Assembly (NCBI RefSeq): GCF_003144405.1
Contig: NZ_PENW01000031.1
Span: 124,001 to 188,000 of the forward strand
Source: Proteus cibi
GTDB taxonomy: Bacteria; Pseudomonadota; Gammaproteobacteria; Enterobacterales; Enterobacteriaceae
Direction of reading: 5' to 3'
Length of the DNA: 64,000 nt
The position numbers and the translations under genes are program-made. Below are positions 10,030-20,138 of the stretch, piece by piece. Every line of letters starts with the position of its first letter. The stretch's first letter is position 1. Below the pieces are notes generated by a model. The model did no database searches, was not told the DNA's origin, and worked only from the letters and a program-made list of their open reading frames with translations.

Positions 10030-11768
10030 AACTCTGCTCCTAACCCGATATAAAACTGAAGTCTACGTTTATCAACGTCGCTCACAGGTAATGCTAAATC
10101 AAATTTAATTGGCCCCACAGGGGATGCCCAACGAACACCTGCACCCGCACCTGTTTTAAAATCACTACGAGTAAAGTCGTTAACAGCTTCACCACTATCA
10201 ATAAAAACAGCTCCCCACCAATTACCCGTAACGTTATATTGATATTCTAACGATCCTACTAGCATCCTTGATGCCCCCGTTAAATTTCCTTTGCTATCTT
10301 CTGGAGAAATGCTTTGGTATTTAAAACCACGAACACTTCTATCACCACCAGCAAAGAAACGTAATTCAGGCGGTACTTGCTCAAACGCATTGGTTTCAAT
10401 CCAACCAAAGTTGCCTCTTACCACAAAGCGATGTCCATCCCATGGGGTACGTATCCAAACATGCTGTGCTTGGAATGCTGCAAACTCAACATCAGAGCCC
10501 CATATTTTATTGGAGTAATCTAATGTATAACGTTGACTATCCCCCCAAGTCGGCATCATACCGCCCCGTTGGCGTACACGACTGGCTGTTACCCCTGGAT
10601 AAAGCAACATGGTTGTATTAGTGACTTCACCTTGGGTAAAGTGGCTGAGACTCCAACGTGTATTCACACTGTATTGCCAGCCTGTCGACATATCCCAGTT
10701 ACGAGACACATTTAGTGTTGTAGTATCAGAACGGGTATCATTTAAATCGGTACGTTTAAAACCACCTTGAACACCATAGTACTGTTCTAATGGATTGACT
10801 TTTAGTGGAATTTTATAATTAGCACCAATAGATTGTTCAGGCTGAGAAACACTGATATTAGAGGTTAAGCTATGGCCTCGTGAATTCATCCAAGGCTTAT
10901 CCCACTGCATATTAAGGCGAGGACCAACATCAGTAGCATAACCACCACCAAGCTCCACATAGTTACGAGAGCGAGGTGTTACAACGGCATTCATGGGTAA
11001 TAGGTAAGAGCCTTCAGCGCGCGCTTTAGCAATATCGGGCGTCACGACCGCAGAGTTAAACCACCCTGTTGCAGCTAAACGGCGATTAAATTCAGCCAGA
11101 TCTTCTGAGGCATAATATTGCCCCTCTTTAAAAGGAACGATATTTTGTAGGTAGTCTTCACGGATTTGGGAGCCTGTATAATCCACTTTTCCAAAACGAT
11201 AGCGTTCTCCACTATCAAAAACAAAATCCCAATATGAGGCATGATTATCTAAAGAAACGCCCAACTGGCTTTTTTGCATTTCCGCATCAAAATAGCCACG
11301 ACGGATTGCAAGTCCTGTTAATGAGCCTTTGAGTTTCTCATAGTCTGCATGGTTTAAAACGCTATCAAGAGGAGGCGTATTTTCTTTAATGACTTTCGCA
11401 TATTGGCTATCTGTTTTAGCGCCACCTTCGAGAACAATATCGACGCCTTTCAGTAAAATAGGAATACCCGGTTCAACTTTAGCGGTTAATACAGATCGTG
11501 CCGGCGGTGTATTTTCTTCATAAGAAAATGTCACTTTAGGTTGATAATAACCTAAAGGGCGAAGTCCTTCTTGAATTGCCTTTTCAACACGCGCACGAAA
11601 ACGCCCGTCAGGTGCAACTTCTTCTGTTGTTATGTTTGATAGCTGGACTCGCGCATTTTTTTCGAGCTGCCCTTCTAAACCTTCTACTTTTAAACGCAAA
11701 TTTGCCCCATAGGCAACAGGTGCAATAAAAGACAGACAGAGAACGTAGATAACGGAGTATCTTGGCAC
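10026..11768 (-). CDS. tamA: Translocation and assembly module outer membrane protein TamA
   Basis: Omp85-superfamily outer membrane barrel protein (580 residues; E. coli 577) that forms the TAM complex with TamB. The signal peptide [21 protein letters not shown] is cleaved near AYG-AN. It is followed by three POTRA domains (about 25-265) and a C-terminal 16-stranded barrel containing the family VRGF motif ([17 protein letters not shown]). The protein ends in an aromatic-poor strand FYIGLGAEL. First gene of tamA-tamB-ytfP, divergent from msrA. Confidence 0.95.
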   Translation of the reverse strand: MPRYSVIYVLCLSFIAPVAYGANLRLKVEGLEGQLEKNARVQLSNITTEEVAPDGRFRARVEKAIQEGLRPLGYYQPKVTFSYEENTPPARSVLTAKVEPGIPILLKGVDIVLEGGAKTDSQYAKVIKENTPPLDSVLNHADYEKLKGSLTGLAIRRGYFDAEMQKSQLGVSLDNHASYWDFVFDSGERYRFGKVDYTGSQIREDYLQNIVPFKEGQYYASEDLAEFNRRLAATGWFNSAVVTPDIAKARAEGSYLLPMNAVVTPRSRNYVELGGGYATDVGPRLNMQWDKPWMNSRGHSLTSNISVSQPEQSIGANYKIPLKVNPLEQYYGVQGGFKRTDLNDTRSDTTTLNVSRNWDMSTGWQYSVNTRWSLSHFTQGEVTNTTMLLYPGVTASRVRQRGGMMPTWGDSQRYTLDYSNKIWGSDVEFAAFQAQHVWIRTPWDGHRFVVRGNFGWIETNAFEQVPPELRFFAGGDRSVRGFKYQSISPEDSKGNLTGASRMLVGSLEYQYNVTGNWWGAVFIDSGEAVNDFTRSDFKTGAGAGVRWASPVGPIKFDLALPVSDVDKRRLQFYIGLGAEL

Positions 11769-11906
11769 GTTTTCTCCTCAATATGATTTAATCCATGTGA
11801 TGAATTGACGACAAACTATTTTAAGCTTTATTGTAGATTTAGTTTATAACAATATTAAGCCTTTACCATAGTAAAGCGTTTACAAATATAAAAATTGGAG
11901 TCTACC

Positions 11907-12533
11907 TTGCAACATAAAGCTTACCAACCAGAGAATGCCTTAAGGGGTACCTCGATACCATTAGAAATATCTGCTAATCATGCTGTAAATGGGCATTCCA
12001 TTAATGATATTCCTGAAAAGATGCATATCGCTTATTTTGCGATGGGTTGTTTTTGGGGAGTTGAACGTCTGTTTTGGCAACAACAGGGCGTTTACTCAAC
12101 AAGTGCAGGTTATAGCGGTGGTGTAACAGAGAATCCAACCTACCAACAAGTTTGCCAAGGTCTAACCGGTCATAGTGAAGTGGTGAGAATTGTTTTTGAT
12201 CCCTCGGTGATCAGTTATTCACAACTTTTGGCGCTTTTTTGGGAAAACCACAATCCATCACAAGGCATGCGTCAAGGTAACGATATTGGTAGCCAATATC
12301 GCTCGGCAATTTACACCGTTAACCCAGAGCAATATGCGCAAGCTATTGAGTCTAAAAAACGTTACCAACAAGCGATGAATACTCAAGGTGCGACTGAAGA
12401 AATCACCACAGAAATTCAGCCAATGGGTCCTTTTTATTTTGCTGAAGATGACCACCAGCAATATTTACACAAAAATCCACAAGGTTATTGTGGATTAGGT
12501 GGAATAGGTATTTGCTATCCTACCGAAAAGTAA
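11907..12533 (+). CDS. msrA: Peptide methionine-(S)-S-oxide reductase MsrA
   Basis: Cytoplasmic repair enzyme reducing methionine S-sulfoxide in proteins, using thioredoxin. The catalytic motif GCFWG is present (about residue 50), and the C-terminal resolving cysteines lie in [14 protein letters not shown] frame-open TTG at 11895 exists, but the GGAG ribosome site (11897-11900) lies inside it. The TTG at 11907, 6 nt after that site, is therefore the better start. It gives 208 residues and an N-terminus aligning with E. coli MsrA (212). Divergent from tamA, as in E. coli. Confidence 0.93.
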   Translation: MQHKAYQPENALRGTSIPLEISANHAVNGHSINDIPEKMHIAYFAMGCFWGVERLFWQQQGVYSTSAGYSGGVTENPTYQQVCQGLTGHSEVVRIVFDPSVISYSQLLALFWENHNPSQGMRQGNDIGSQYRSAIYTVNPEQYAQAIESKKRYQQAMNTQGATEEITTEIQPMGPFYFAEDDHQQYLHKNPQGYCGLGGIGICYPTEK

Positions 12534-12683
12534 AACTAGCAGAAAATAGCAGGGCGATGATATAATTGCGCCCTCTTATCTATCTTTGTGAATAATTTCA
12601 TCACAATATATTGATTTATCTTCTATTTTTAACACTCTAGTATTACCCTTTGGATTAAATACTTGGGGTGATGTGAGCCTTAT

Positions 12684-14069
12684 ATGCTTAATAGTTTACT
12701 CATTGTGCTTTTGCTTTGTGCCATTAGCGCCTTTTTTTCGCTGTCTGAAATCTCTCTTGCCGCTTCTCGTCGAATTAAGCTCAAACAACTGGTTGATGAG
12801 GGCAATATTAACGCTGCACGTGTATTAAAAATGCAAGAAATGCCGGGCATGTTTTTTACCGTGGTGCAAATTGGATTAAATGCCGTCGCTATCTTAGCGG
12901 GTATTGTTGGGGAATCAGCATTCTCGCCTTCGTTGAAAAACTTTTACCTCCAATTTTTTGATGAGGCACTTTCTCAACAACTAGGGTCGATTTGCTCTTT
13001 CATTATCGTTACCTCGATGTTTATTTTATTGGCTGACTTAACACCAAAACGCATTGGTATGATAAAACCAGAAGCAATCGCATTAAGAATTGTGAATCCG
13101 ATGCGTTTCTGCCTTGCCTTCTTTCGCCCTCTGGTGTGGTTATTTAACGGTATGGCAGATCTTATTTTCAAATTATTTAAAATCCCAATGGTCAGAAATG
13201 AAGATATTACTTCTGATGATATTTTTGCCATTGTCGAAGCCGGTGCTGTTGCTGGGGTTTTACGTAAACAAGAACATGAGTTAATTGAAAATGTCTTTGA
13301 ATTAGAATCTCGTACTGTCCCCTCCGCAATGACACCACGAGAAGATGTGGTCTATTTTGATCGTGAAGAAACTGAAAGCGATATCAAAGAAAAAATTGCT
13401 ACCCAGCCTCACTCTAAATTTTTAGTTTGTGAAGGTGATATTGACCATATTATTGGTTATGTAGATTCTAAAGAGCTTCTTAATCGCGTTATTAACGGAC
13501 AAAGCCTAAATCTCAATGAAGGTGTTCATATTCGTAAGGCGCTGATTATTCCTGATACATTAACGCTTTCAGATATGTTGGAAAGCTTTAAAACATCCGG
13601 TGAAGACTTTGCCATTATCCTTAATGAATACGCCATGGTGATGGGTGTTATTACACTAAATGACGTGATGACAACCTTAATGGGTGATTTAATTGGACCG
13701 GGGCAAGAAGAGCAAATTGTGAGCCGTGATGAGCATTCATGGTTAGTTGAAGGCGGTACGCCAATTGATGATGTAATGCGTGTGCTTGATATCGACGATT
13801 TCCCTGATTCAAGTAACTACGAAACCATTGCAGGTTTTATGATGTATCGTTTACGTAAAATACCTAAACGCACTGATTATGTGAAGTTTTCAGGATACAA
13901 ATTTGAAGTTGTCGATATTGATAATTACAAAATAGATCAACTACTTGTGACAAAAATTGATGATATCCCTCCTGTTAAACCTGTTTTACAAGAACATGTT
14001 CCTGTTACACAGACGACCACAACAGAAGTAGAAACTCAGAAGAATGAGAATAATAAAGTAGCTGATTAA
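12684..14069 (+). CDS. ytfL: CNNM/CBS-domain inner membrane protein YtfL (UPF0053, HlyC/CorC family)
   Basis: Inner membrane protein of 461 residues aligning throughout with E. coli YtfL (447). The N-terminal CNNM/DUF21 domain has about four hydrophobic segments (1-21, 55-75, 95-125, 140-160). A CBS pair follows at about 205-335 (SAMTPRED; GVITLNDVMTTLMGDL), then the CorC/HlyC C-terminal domain. Relatives act in divalent cation efflux or in cytoplasmic pH and cadaverine/putrescine balance; the exact substrate is not settled. The C-terminal tail after 440 is polar and variable. It is convergent with ytfK. Confidence 0.92.
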   Translation: MLNSLLIVLLLCAISAFFSLSEISLAASRRIKLKQLVDEGNINAARVLKMQEMPGMFFTVVQIGLNAVAILAGIVGESAFSPSLKNFYLQFFDEALSQQLGSICSFIIVTSMFILLADLTPKRIGMIKPEAIALRIVNPMRFCLAFFRPLVWLFNGMADLIFKLFKIPMVRNEDITSDDIFAIVEAGAVAGVLRKQEHELIENVFELESRTVPSAMTPREDVVYFDREETESDIKEKIATQPHSKFLVCEGDIDHIIGYVDSKELLNRVINGQSLNLNEGVHIRKALIIPDTLTLSDMLESFKTSGEDFAIILNEYAMVMGVITLNDVMTTLMGDLIGPGQEEQIVSRDEHSWLVEGGTPIDDVMRVLDIDDFPDSSNYETIAGFMMYRLRKIPKRTDYVKFSGYKFEVVDIDNYKIDQLLVTKIDDIPPVKPVLQEHVPVTQTTTTEVETQKNENNKVAD

Positions 14070-14090
14070 TTAGTAACGATTGGTAATTAA

Positions 14091-14133
14091 TAACTGAGTC
14101 TTATCTAACTCGCCAGAGGAAAAGACTCAGTTA
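14091..14133. terminator. Hairpin between convergent ytfL and ytfK
   Basis: TAACTGAGTCTT (14091-14102) pairs perfectly with AAGACTCAGTTA (14122-14133) over 12 bp. The T runs are poor, so this is a terminator or mRNA end stabiliser. Confidence 0.6.
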
Positions 14134-14148
14134 TCTATCAGATAAAAG

Positions 14149-14355
14149 TTAGCCCATTTCTGCTTTCAGTAAAACAACCTGTTGGTTCACTTCACTCATA
14201 ACATTAAAATGTAGCTTATCTCTTATTTTGGGTAATAAAATTTTACCGTAATCGAATTCAAATGCACCCATTTCTTTGATATAAAACCGTCCACGAAATA
14301 ACGTCTTAACGTAGAGAGCAATTTTTTCAGGGTTATAGCGATTGAAGATTTTCAT
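14149..14355 (-). CDS. ytfK: DUF1107 protein YtfK (SpoT-linked stress factor)
   Basis: Small basic protein of 68 residues aligning along its whole length with E. coli YtfK ([31 protein letters not shown]). In E. coli YtfK is reported to stimulate SpoT-dependent (p)ppGpp accumulation during phosphate or fatty acid starvation; that role is carried over by homology only. It is a single gene between ytfL (convergent) and ytfJ (divergent). Confidence 0.9.
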   Translation of the reverse strand: MKIFNRYNPEKIALYVKTLFRGRFYIKEMGAFEFDYGKILLPKIRDKLHFNVMSEVNQQVVLLKAEMG

Positions 14356-14637
14356 CTTTCAGTTGTCTCCCATGCTCGTTGTTGAGTTTAATAAGTCATA
14401 AAGACTTATCTTTATATATCAAATTTAAAGACCTAATTATAAGTACTAGGTTCAACTTATTTGATTTTCTTATCTGTTTTTACATTTATTGACAGTAAAG
14501 AATATAAATAAAGATAGTGTATGCGTTATTTTACCCACTCAATGTTAAATAAATGTATCAGTGATGAGGTATTATTCTTCACTAGCTTCTATGCTTAGAT
14601 AGAATCTAACGTCGATTTCAATAATAGGACAATGGCT

Positions 14638-15198
14638 ATGCACAAAATAACCTTAGCTGCTCTTTTACTTAGCGCATCCACATGGGCATTCGCACATAAC
14701 ATCACTGAAAATACAGTCCTTCCCGCCGTCACAATCAATGACAAAGGTGAGCTACTTTATGACACGACCAAAGATAAGTTTAGCTACCAAAATTGGAATA
14801 GTGGTCTGCTCAGTGGAAAAGTACGAACTGTTCAGCATATAGCAGGACGTAGCAAGGCTAAGGAGATGAATGCGCCGTTTATTGAAGCCGTAAAATTGGC
14901 TAAATTCCCACATGACAGTTATCAAACGACAACGATTATTAATACTGATGATGCCGTATTTGGCACTGGTCCATTTGTTCGTGGTAGCGTTGAAGACAGT
15001 AAAAAAGAATTTCCTTGGTCACAGTTTATTGTTGATGCCGATGGCGTCGCGTTAAAAGGCTGGGGATTAGAAAAAGAGAGTTCAGCGATTATTGTTTTAG
15101 ATAAACAAGGAAAAGTCCGTTTCATCAAAGAAGGTGTATTGAGCGGTGCAGAAATTACAGCTGCTATCAACCTTATCAACGACTTAATTAAAGAATAA
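14638..15198 (+). CDS. ytfJ: Periplasmic YtfJ family protein
   Basis: Exported protein of the YtfJ family with a thioredoxin-like fold and no known activity. An ATG at 14632 gives two more residues, but AGGA (14626-14629) lies only 2 nt before it and 8 nt before the ATG at 14638, so the latter is chosen (186 residues). The signal peptide MHKITLAALLLSASTWAFA is cleaved before HNI. The C-terminal half holds the conserved FPWSQFIVDADG and IIVLDKQGKVRFIKEG segments. It has no CXXC motif. It is convergent with cysQ across a shared terminator. Confidence 0.9.
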   Translation: MHKITLAALLLSASTWAFAHNITENTVLPAVTINDKGELLYDTTKDKFSYQNWNSGLLSGKVRTVQHIAGRSKAKEMNAPFIEAVKLAKFPHDSYQTTTIINTDDAVFGTGPFVRGSVEDSKKEFPWSQFIVDADGVALKGWGLEKESSAIIVLDKQGKVRFIKEGVLSGAEITAAINLINDLIKE

Positions 15199-15206
15199 TT
15201 TCTGTG

Positions 15207-15240
15207 TCAGAGCCCTTTTTAAACAAAGGGCTCTGATTTT
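15207..15240. terminator. Bidirectional terminator between ytfJ and cysQ
   Basis: TCAGAGCCCTTT (15207-15218) pairs perfectly with AAAGGGCTCTGA (15225-15236) and is followed by TTTT. It lies between the two convergent stop codons. Confidence 0.85.
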
Positions 15241-15251
15241 ATAAAATGGTT

Positions 15252-15992
15252 CTAAAAGATAGACACTCTAAATCCTGGATTTATCAGCGACTCTTTTGGG
15301 GAATAATCTAACGTTACCCCTTTCCAATCCGTAACATGTGCACCCGCTGCAATCGCAATAGCATGACCTGCTGCGGTATCCCATGTATGTGTAGGTCCAA
15401 AGCGAGGATAAAGCTGTGCTTTACCTTCAGCAACTAAACAAAACTTCAAAGATGAACCCACCGCAACGGTTTGATGTGCACCAAGTTGTGAAAGATACTC
15501 TTTTAATTCATCATCTTGATGAGAACGGCTAATCACGATCACGGGTGGCTCTGCACGACGTGCGTGGATAGGCAATCGTTGTCCGCACTCTTCTTTCCAC
15601 GCCTGCTGATTTGCCGCGGCATATAACACATTTTGAACTGGTGCATAGACAACCCCTAAAACAGGAACACCTTTTTCAATTAAGGCAATATTTACCGTAA
15701 ATTCACCATTTTTACTGATAAATTCTTTCGTGCCATCTAGAGGATCAATCAACCAATAGCGCTCCCAATGACGACGAACTTCCCATTCAGGGGGATCTTC
15801 TTCAGATAATTGAGGTATATCAGGGGCAATAGAAGCAAGTCCTTGTTTGATAATTTGATGAGCGGCCAAATCAGCCTCTGTAACAGGTGAATGATCACTT
15901 TTTTCCTGTACTTGAATAGGCTCTGATTGCTGGTAGATTTGCATTATCGCCATACCTGCTTGGCGGGCTAATTTGCTGACTTGTTCTAACAT
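15252..15992 (-). CDS. cysQ: 3'(2'),5'-bisphosphate nucleotidase CysQ
   Basis: Inositol-monophosphatase-fold enzyme that removes the 3'-phosphate of PAP/PAPS and controls the sulfur assimilation pool. The metal-binding motifs LSEEDPP (about 64-70) and [10 protein letters not shown] (about 83-92), and the C-terminal WDTAAGHA motif, are intact. The ribosome site AGAGG lies 5 nt before the second of two adjacent ATG codons, giving 246 residues, as in E. coli. The gene is downstream of the fklB terminator on the same strand. Confidence 0.94.
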   Translation of the reverse strand: MLEQVSKLARQAGMAIMQIYQQSEPIQVQEKSDHSPVTEADLAAHQIIKQGLASIAPDIPQLSEEDPPEWEVRRHWERYWLIDPLDGTKEFISKNGEFTVNIALIEKGVPVLGVVYAPVQNVLYAAANQQAWKEECGQRLPIHARRAEPPVIVISRSHQDDELKEYLSQLGAHQTVAVGSSLKFCLVAEGKAQLYPRFGPTHTWDTAAGHAIAIAAGAHVTDWKGVTLDYSPKESLINPGFRVSIF

Positions 15993-16077
15993 CATAACCT
16001 CTCTTATCTTTATAAGAGCAAAAATATCCCTTATAAAAATCAATTATCTTACTGTTTCTTTATTTTAGTCCAGAGAC

Positions 16078-16106
16078 AAAAATAGCCGGCAAAAACCGGC
16101 TATTTT
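16078..16106 (-). terminator. Intrinsic terminator after fklB
   Basis: AAAAATAGCCGG (16078-16089) pairs with CCGGCTATTTTT (16096-16107 region) around the loop CAAAAA. A T run follows on the transcribed minus strand. Confidence 0.85.
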
Positions 16107-16134
16107 TTACTCTGATTTACAGCAGAATAAGAAA

Positions 16135-16755
16135 TTATAAAATTTCTAATAATTCTACTTCAAATACTAATGTTGCGAATGGAGGAATAGCCGCCCCAGC
16201 ACCACGTTCGCCATAAGCTAATTGGTAAGGAATATATAATTCCCATTTTGAACCTACTGGCATTAATGTTAATGCTTCAATCCAGCCTGCGATAACGCCA
16301 TTTACTGGGAATTCAGCTGGTTGCCCACGTTGAACAGAGCTATCAAACACAGTGCCATCAATTAAACGACCTGTGTAATGAACACGAACATGATCTGTAC
16401 GCGCAGGAATTGCACCTTCACCAGCTGTCAGTACTTTGTACTGTAAGCCTGATTCTGTAACTTGAACACCTTCATTTTTCACATTTTCTTCTAAGAAAAC
16501 TTTACCAGCATCAGCCAGCTCTGCTTGGCGTTCTTGACGAACAGCTTCAGCACGCTCATGCATAGTACGTAAAGCATTGTGTAATGTTTCAACAGGTACA
16601 GAAGGGGCATTACCTTCTAATGCATCGGTCAAGCCAGCTAACAGTGCTGCGGGCTCTAATCCTTGAAGACCTGATTCAGTCAGCTGTTGACCGACTTGCA
16701 GACCAATACCGTAACTTGCCTGTGATTCGATAGAATCAAATGATGGTTTTGACAT
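16135..16755 (-). CDS. fklB: FKBP-type peptidyl-prolyl cis-trans isomerase FklB (FKBP22)
   Basis: Dimeric proline isomerase of 206 residues, the same length as E. coli FkpB22/FklB. The helical N-terminal dimerisation domain (1-90, [20 protein letters not shown]) has no signal peptide, so it is cytoplasmic. The C-terminal FKBP domain (about 100-206) contains [18 protein letters not shown] and the active-site region [12 protein letters not shown]. It ends in the conserved FEVELLEI. It is transcribed alone from the intergenic region shared with the divergent gabD. Confidence 0.94.
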   Translation of the reverse strand: MSKPSFDSIESQASYGIGLQVGQQLTESGLQGLEPAALLAGLTDALEGNAPSVPVETLHNALRTMHERAEAVRQERQAELADAGKVFLEENVKNEGVQVTESGLQYKVLTAGEGAIPARTDHVRVHYTGRLIDGTVFDSSVQRGQPAEFPVNGVIAGWIEALTLMPVGSKWELYIPYQLAYGERGAGAAIPPFATLVFEVELLEIL

Positions 16756-17014
16756 GAAAAATACCTGTTTTTTATGAAAGTTAGATCCAAGAATAACAGT
16801 GGTAAGGTACAGCGTAAACCTTCAGTCTTGAGTAATGCGGATTATTCATTAAAAACGTAGTCAATTGACCCGTTCCATCGTATTTTGATGTTTTTTATTG
16901 GCATTTGTCATACTTATTTTCACAACATCGCAACACAGGCATATAATTATAAACAGGCACACCGCTGCCTAGCCTTATAAATATCAATATATAATGTGTT
17001 CAGAGAGGTATTAA

Positions 17015-18463
17015 GTGAAGATAACGACAAATCCCTATTTCCACGAACAAGGCTATATTGATGGTCTTTGGTGTAATGCTAAAAACAACGAAACGGTTGA
17101 TGTTATTGATCCTGCCACGGGTGCTTTACTGGGTACTGTACCCAATATGGCAACACAAGAAGCAATAATGGCTGTTGATGCTGCACAAAAAGCCTTACCA
17201 AAATGGCGTGCTCTTACAGCACATCAGCGTGGAGCATTATTGCAAAATTGGTTTAGATTAATCACTGAAAATAAAAGAAAACTTGCTGAGTTAATGACAT
17301 TTGAGCAAGGTAAACCTGTTGCTGAAGCTGAAGGTGAAATTACTTATGCGGCTTCTTTTATCGAGTGGTTTGCAGAGCAAGGAAAGAGAACCAACGGGGA
17401 AATTATTCCCTCACCTTCTGCTGACAAACGTTTGATGGTAATTAAGCAAGGTATCGGTGTTTGTGCGGCGATTACACCTTGGAACTTCCCAGCAGCGATG
17501 ATCACCCGCAAAGCCGCTCCGGCATTAGCCGCGGGTTGTACGATGGTGATTAAACCTGCCAATGAAACACCTTATACCGCATTAGCTTTAGCGGAATTAG
17601 CGGCTCAAGCCGGTATTCCCGCGGGTGTGATTAATATTGTGACTGGTGATGCCATTAAAATTGGCGAAGTCTTTACCTCTGATAACCGTGTTCGCAAATT
17701 AAGTTTTACAGGCTCTACGGGTGTAGGACGTTTATTAATGCGTCAGTGCTCAGATAGCGTAAAAAAAGTCTCTTTAGAATTAGGTGGCAATGCACCGTTT
17801 ATTGTATTTAACGATGCTGATATTGATAAAGCCGTTGAAGGGGCGATGGGCGCTAAATTCCGCAATGCAGGACAAACCTGTGTTTGCGCTAACCGTTTTT
17901 ATATTCATAAAGATGTTTATCAACAATTTAGTGAACGCTTTGTTGCTGCTGTTAAAAAACTCAAAGTGGGTAACGGTTTTGAAGATGGTGTCACTATTGG
18001 GCCTCTTATTAATCGCAAGGCAGTTGAAAAATCACAATCTTTACTGGCTGACACGCTAAAACGTGGTGCGACACTACTTTGTGGTGGTGAAAGCGATAAA
18101 GCGGGTGAGAACTTCTTCCAACCTACTGTTGTGGGAAATGTTCCCGCAGATAGCCATATCCTTGAAGAAGAGATCTTTGGCCCTGTAGCACCTTTAGTGA
18201 TCTTTGAGGATGAAGATGAAGTGGTGCATTTAGCTAATAACACGATTTATGGTTTAGCGGCTTATTTTTATAGTGAAAATCCACAGCGTATTTGGCGTGT
18301 AGCTGAGAATTTAGAATACGGCATGGTGGGTATTAACACAGGTTTAATTTCTAATGAAGTTGCGCCATTTGGTGGTATTAAACAATCAGGTTTAGGTCGT
18401 GAAGGCTCTGAACATGGTATTGAAGACTACATGGAGATGAAGTATCTCTGCCAGGGATTATAA
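17015..18463 (+). CDS. gabD: NAD(P)-dependent succinate-semialdehyde dehydrogenase
   Basis: Aldehyde dehydrogenase of 482 residues, identical in length to E. coli GabD. It oxidises succinate semialdehyde to succinate in GABA degradation. The cofactor-binding motif FTGSTGVGRLL, the general base in ELGGNAPFIVF (about Glu254) and the catalytic cysteine in GQTCVCANRF (about Cys288) are all present. It starts at GTG, 6 nt after AGAGG. No gabT or gabP lies adjacent, so it is a stand-alone copy; other semialdehydes are possible substrates. It is not at this place in E. coli. Confidence 0.85.
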   Translation: MKITTNPYFHEQGYIDGLWCNAKNNETVDVIDPATGALLGTVPNMATQEAIMAVDAAQKALPKWRALTAHQRGALLQNWFRLITENKRKLAELMTFEQGKPVAEAEGEITYAASFIEWFAEQGKRTNGEIIPSPSADKRLMVIKQGIGVCAAITPWNFPAAMITRKAAPALAAGCTMVIKPANETPYTALALAELAAQAGIPAGVINIVTGDAIKIGEVFTSDNRVRKLSFTGSTGVGRLLMRQCSDSVKKVSLELGGNAPFIVFNDADIDKAVEGAMGAKFRNAGQTCVCANRFYIHKDVYQQFSERFVAAVKKLKVGNGFEDGVTIGPLINRKAVEKSQSLLADTLKRGATLLCGGESDKAGENFFQPTVVGNVPADSHILEEEIFGPVAPLVIFEDEDEVVHLANNTIYGLAAYFYSENPQRIWRVAENLEYGMVGINTGLISNEVAPFGGIKQSGLGREGSEHGIEDYMEMKYLCQGL

Positions 18464-18879
18464 ATAATCGTTAACCCAACTTATAAAAGTAAGTCAGCAT
18501 GGATGCTACTGCTTTTTTTCTTACTATTTTTTCTTATTATTTTCTCTTATTATCTAGAAAAGTTAAAAATCCTTTATTTAACACAAAGATATATAATCGA
18601 ATTTATATATCCTTAGTCTATTTATTACTAATATAAAAATAAAAACAACCTCTTTTATAAAAGTGGATATTATTTCTCTAAATAAAATTTAAAAGACAAA
18701 GAAAACAAATATCCTAACAATCAAAATAATCATCATAAAATATGACATAATAAGAAATAAAAACACAAGTACTATTAAATTAACTTTTTAATTAGTTAAT
18801 CTAATAACGAGTATTTTTAATTGCATAAAACTATAAATTTTATTAATCTAATCCAAATTTATAAAAAAGGATTTTTTAT
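18464..18879. other. AT-rich gap before the toxin-like gene
   Basis: About 416 bp without a gene and extremely AT-rich. A weak imperfect hairpin around AGCATGGATGCT (18496-18507) followed by a T run near 18512 may end gabD transcription. The rest shows only A/T runs. An AAGGA ribosome site for the next gene lies near 18867. The composition marks the left edge of an accessory island. Confidence 0.6.
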
Positions 18880-19716
18880 ATGGGCTATATATACGATACC
18901 ACCGTTATTGATTGGGACAGAGAAGAACAATACAACAATAAGAAAAGAATTGAACGGATCCTTAATGATACCGAAGATGATGAAAATGTTGCAGCACTTA
19001 TCACCCTTGAAGAAGCTGATTATGTTCTAAAAAATTTATCAACCCCAACACCTTATAAATCATCGAAAGACACTTTATTTAGTGTTGGTGATATTGCTTC
19101 ATCATATTCTGGAAATATCTATGAATTATATAGAGTCGAAAGGATTATTAATGAGTTTAGAAATATTAATATCACAGCGACTGAATATGTAGGTAAAAAT
19201 GGAAATGTCTATATAAGAATTTCAGGTCATGCGGGCGTTAGAACTTATTTAAATGCAACTCGATACTTAGCAAATAATCCTCGTATTATATATATGGGGG
19301 TAGGAACCCAAGGAATGAATTCAGTTTCAACAGGGGGAGTACGTTTTGCAATTGTTTTTTCAGCAGCTTATAGAGTTGTAGAGCTAATATTTAGAGATGA
19401 ATATGATCTCACCAATTTTTTCGTAAATATAACGATGGATATGGCAAAATTGGCTATTGCAACACAAGTAAGTGCATCCATAGTTGGTGTTTTAACAACA
19501 TTAGGAATAATTGCTGGAGGAAGTGTCATTATTGTCTCTGTAGGAATATTTTTACTGGGGGTTGCAATTTCATATTTTCTCTACAAGTTAGATGATGAAT
19601 TTAAGATAAGTGAAACCATAATAAAAAATCTAAAATCTTATCGAGACAAAAAACCTGAAACACCTTATCATCCTGATCAATTTTTTACACAATGGGGAAG
19701 ACTTAGCCGTGGATAA
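18880..19716 (+). CDS. Putative pore-forming effector with YafU-like C-terminal membrane hairpin
   Basis: Protein of 278 residues without a signal peptide. Residues 1-180 are soluble with a glycine-rich GVGTQGMNSVSTGG segment (140-153). Residues 184-190 (ITMDMAK) lead into a long hydrophobic hairpin (191-234) rich in Gly and Ala. An acidic-basic helix (KLDDEFKISETIIKNLK) and a polar tail follow. From memory this C-terminal part matches E. coli YafU (FSMDVAK..., then two hydrophobic helices, then LNEID). The hairpin resembles that of pore-forming colicins. An overlapping membrane protein gene and a nearby hcp suggest a type VI secretion effector acting on inner membranes; this is inference. 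Strongly AT-rich. Confidence 0.6.
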   Translation: MGYIYDTTVIDWDREEQYNNKKRIERILNDTEDDENVAALITLEEADYVLKNLSTPTPYKSSKDTLFSVGDIASSYSGNIYELYRVERIINEFRNINITATEYVGKNGNVYIRISGHAGVRTYLNATRYLANNPRIIYMGVGTQGMNSVSTGGVRFAIVFSAAYRVVELIFRDEYDLTNFFVNITMDMAKLAIATQVSASIVGVLTTLGIIAGGSVIIVSVGIFLLGVAISYFLYKLDDEFKISETIIKNLKSYRDKKPETPYHPDQFFTQWGRLSRG

Positions 19717-20110
19717 AATAAACCCATTTAAATTATATTCAATATCTCTATTTATTTTATTATTATCTGTTTTTTGTTCTTACTTTTCAATTTCATATTA
19801 TATTGAATATTTTTCAATGAAAGAACGTATACTATTCTCTTTTCAGACAGCATTATTATTTTTTGGGACCCCGCTACTAGTATATTTTTCTTATTTAATA
19901 TTCATTTGTGCATATAAGAAAAAAACAAAAAAAATGAATAATAAAATCGCCGGTTATCTTGCTATTATTGCAATAGCTGGAATTGTTTTTAGTTTCTTTT
20001 TTTCATTTTATGTCAGATATGATTTAGTCTCTAAGGGATATTATATTTGCTATAAACAATCAATCTTTGCACCAAGCGAATATGTTATATCAAAAGATAT
20101 GTGTAAATAG
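19709..20110 (+). CDS. Small three-helix membrane protein, putative immunity protein (DUF1240-like)
   Basis: Membrane protein of 133 residues with three hydrophobic segments (about 9-31, 42-67, 79-101) and a C-terminal tail holding CYKQSIFAPSEYVISKDMC. The paired cysteines and this tail recall DUF1240 proteins of Photorhabdus, Yersinia and relatives (recalled resemblance, not searched). The GTG start overlaps the end of the upstream toxin-like gene by 8 bp, so the two are translationally coupled. An integral membrane immunity protein next to a membrane-inserting toxin is the expected pattern for pore-forming bacteriocins. Confidence 0.6.
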   Translation: MDKINPFKLYSISLFILLLSVFCSYFSISYYIEYFSMKERILFSFQTALLFFGTPLLVYFSYLIFICAYKKKTKKMNNKIAGYLAIIAIAGIVFSFFFSFYVRYDLVSKGYYICYKQSIFAPSEYVISKDMCK

Positions 20111-20138
20111 CACATATCTTTTAATTATGTTGTAAATC

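Noticed and set aside
18821-19030. 69-codon frame overlapping the start of the toxin-like gene
   Set aside because: It overlaps out of frame a longer gene that has a proper AAGGA ribosome site.
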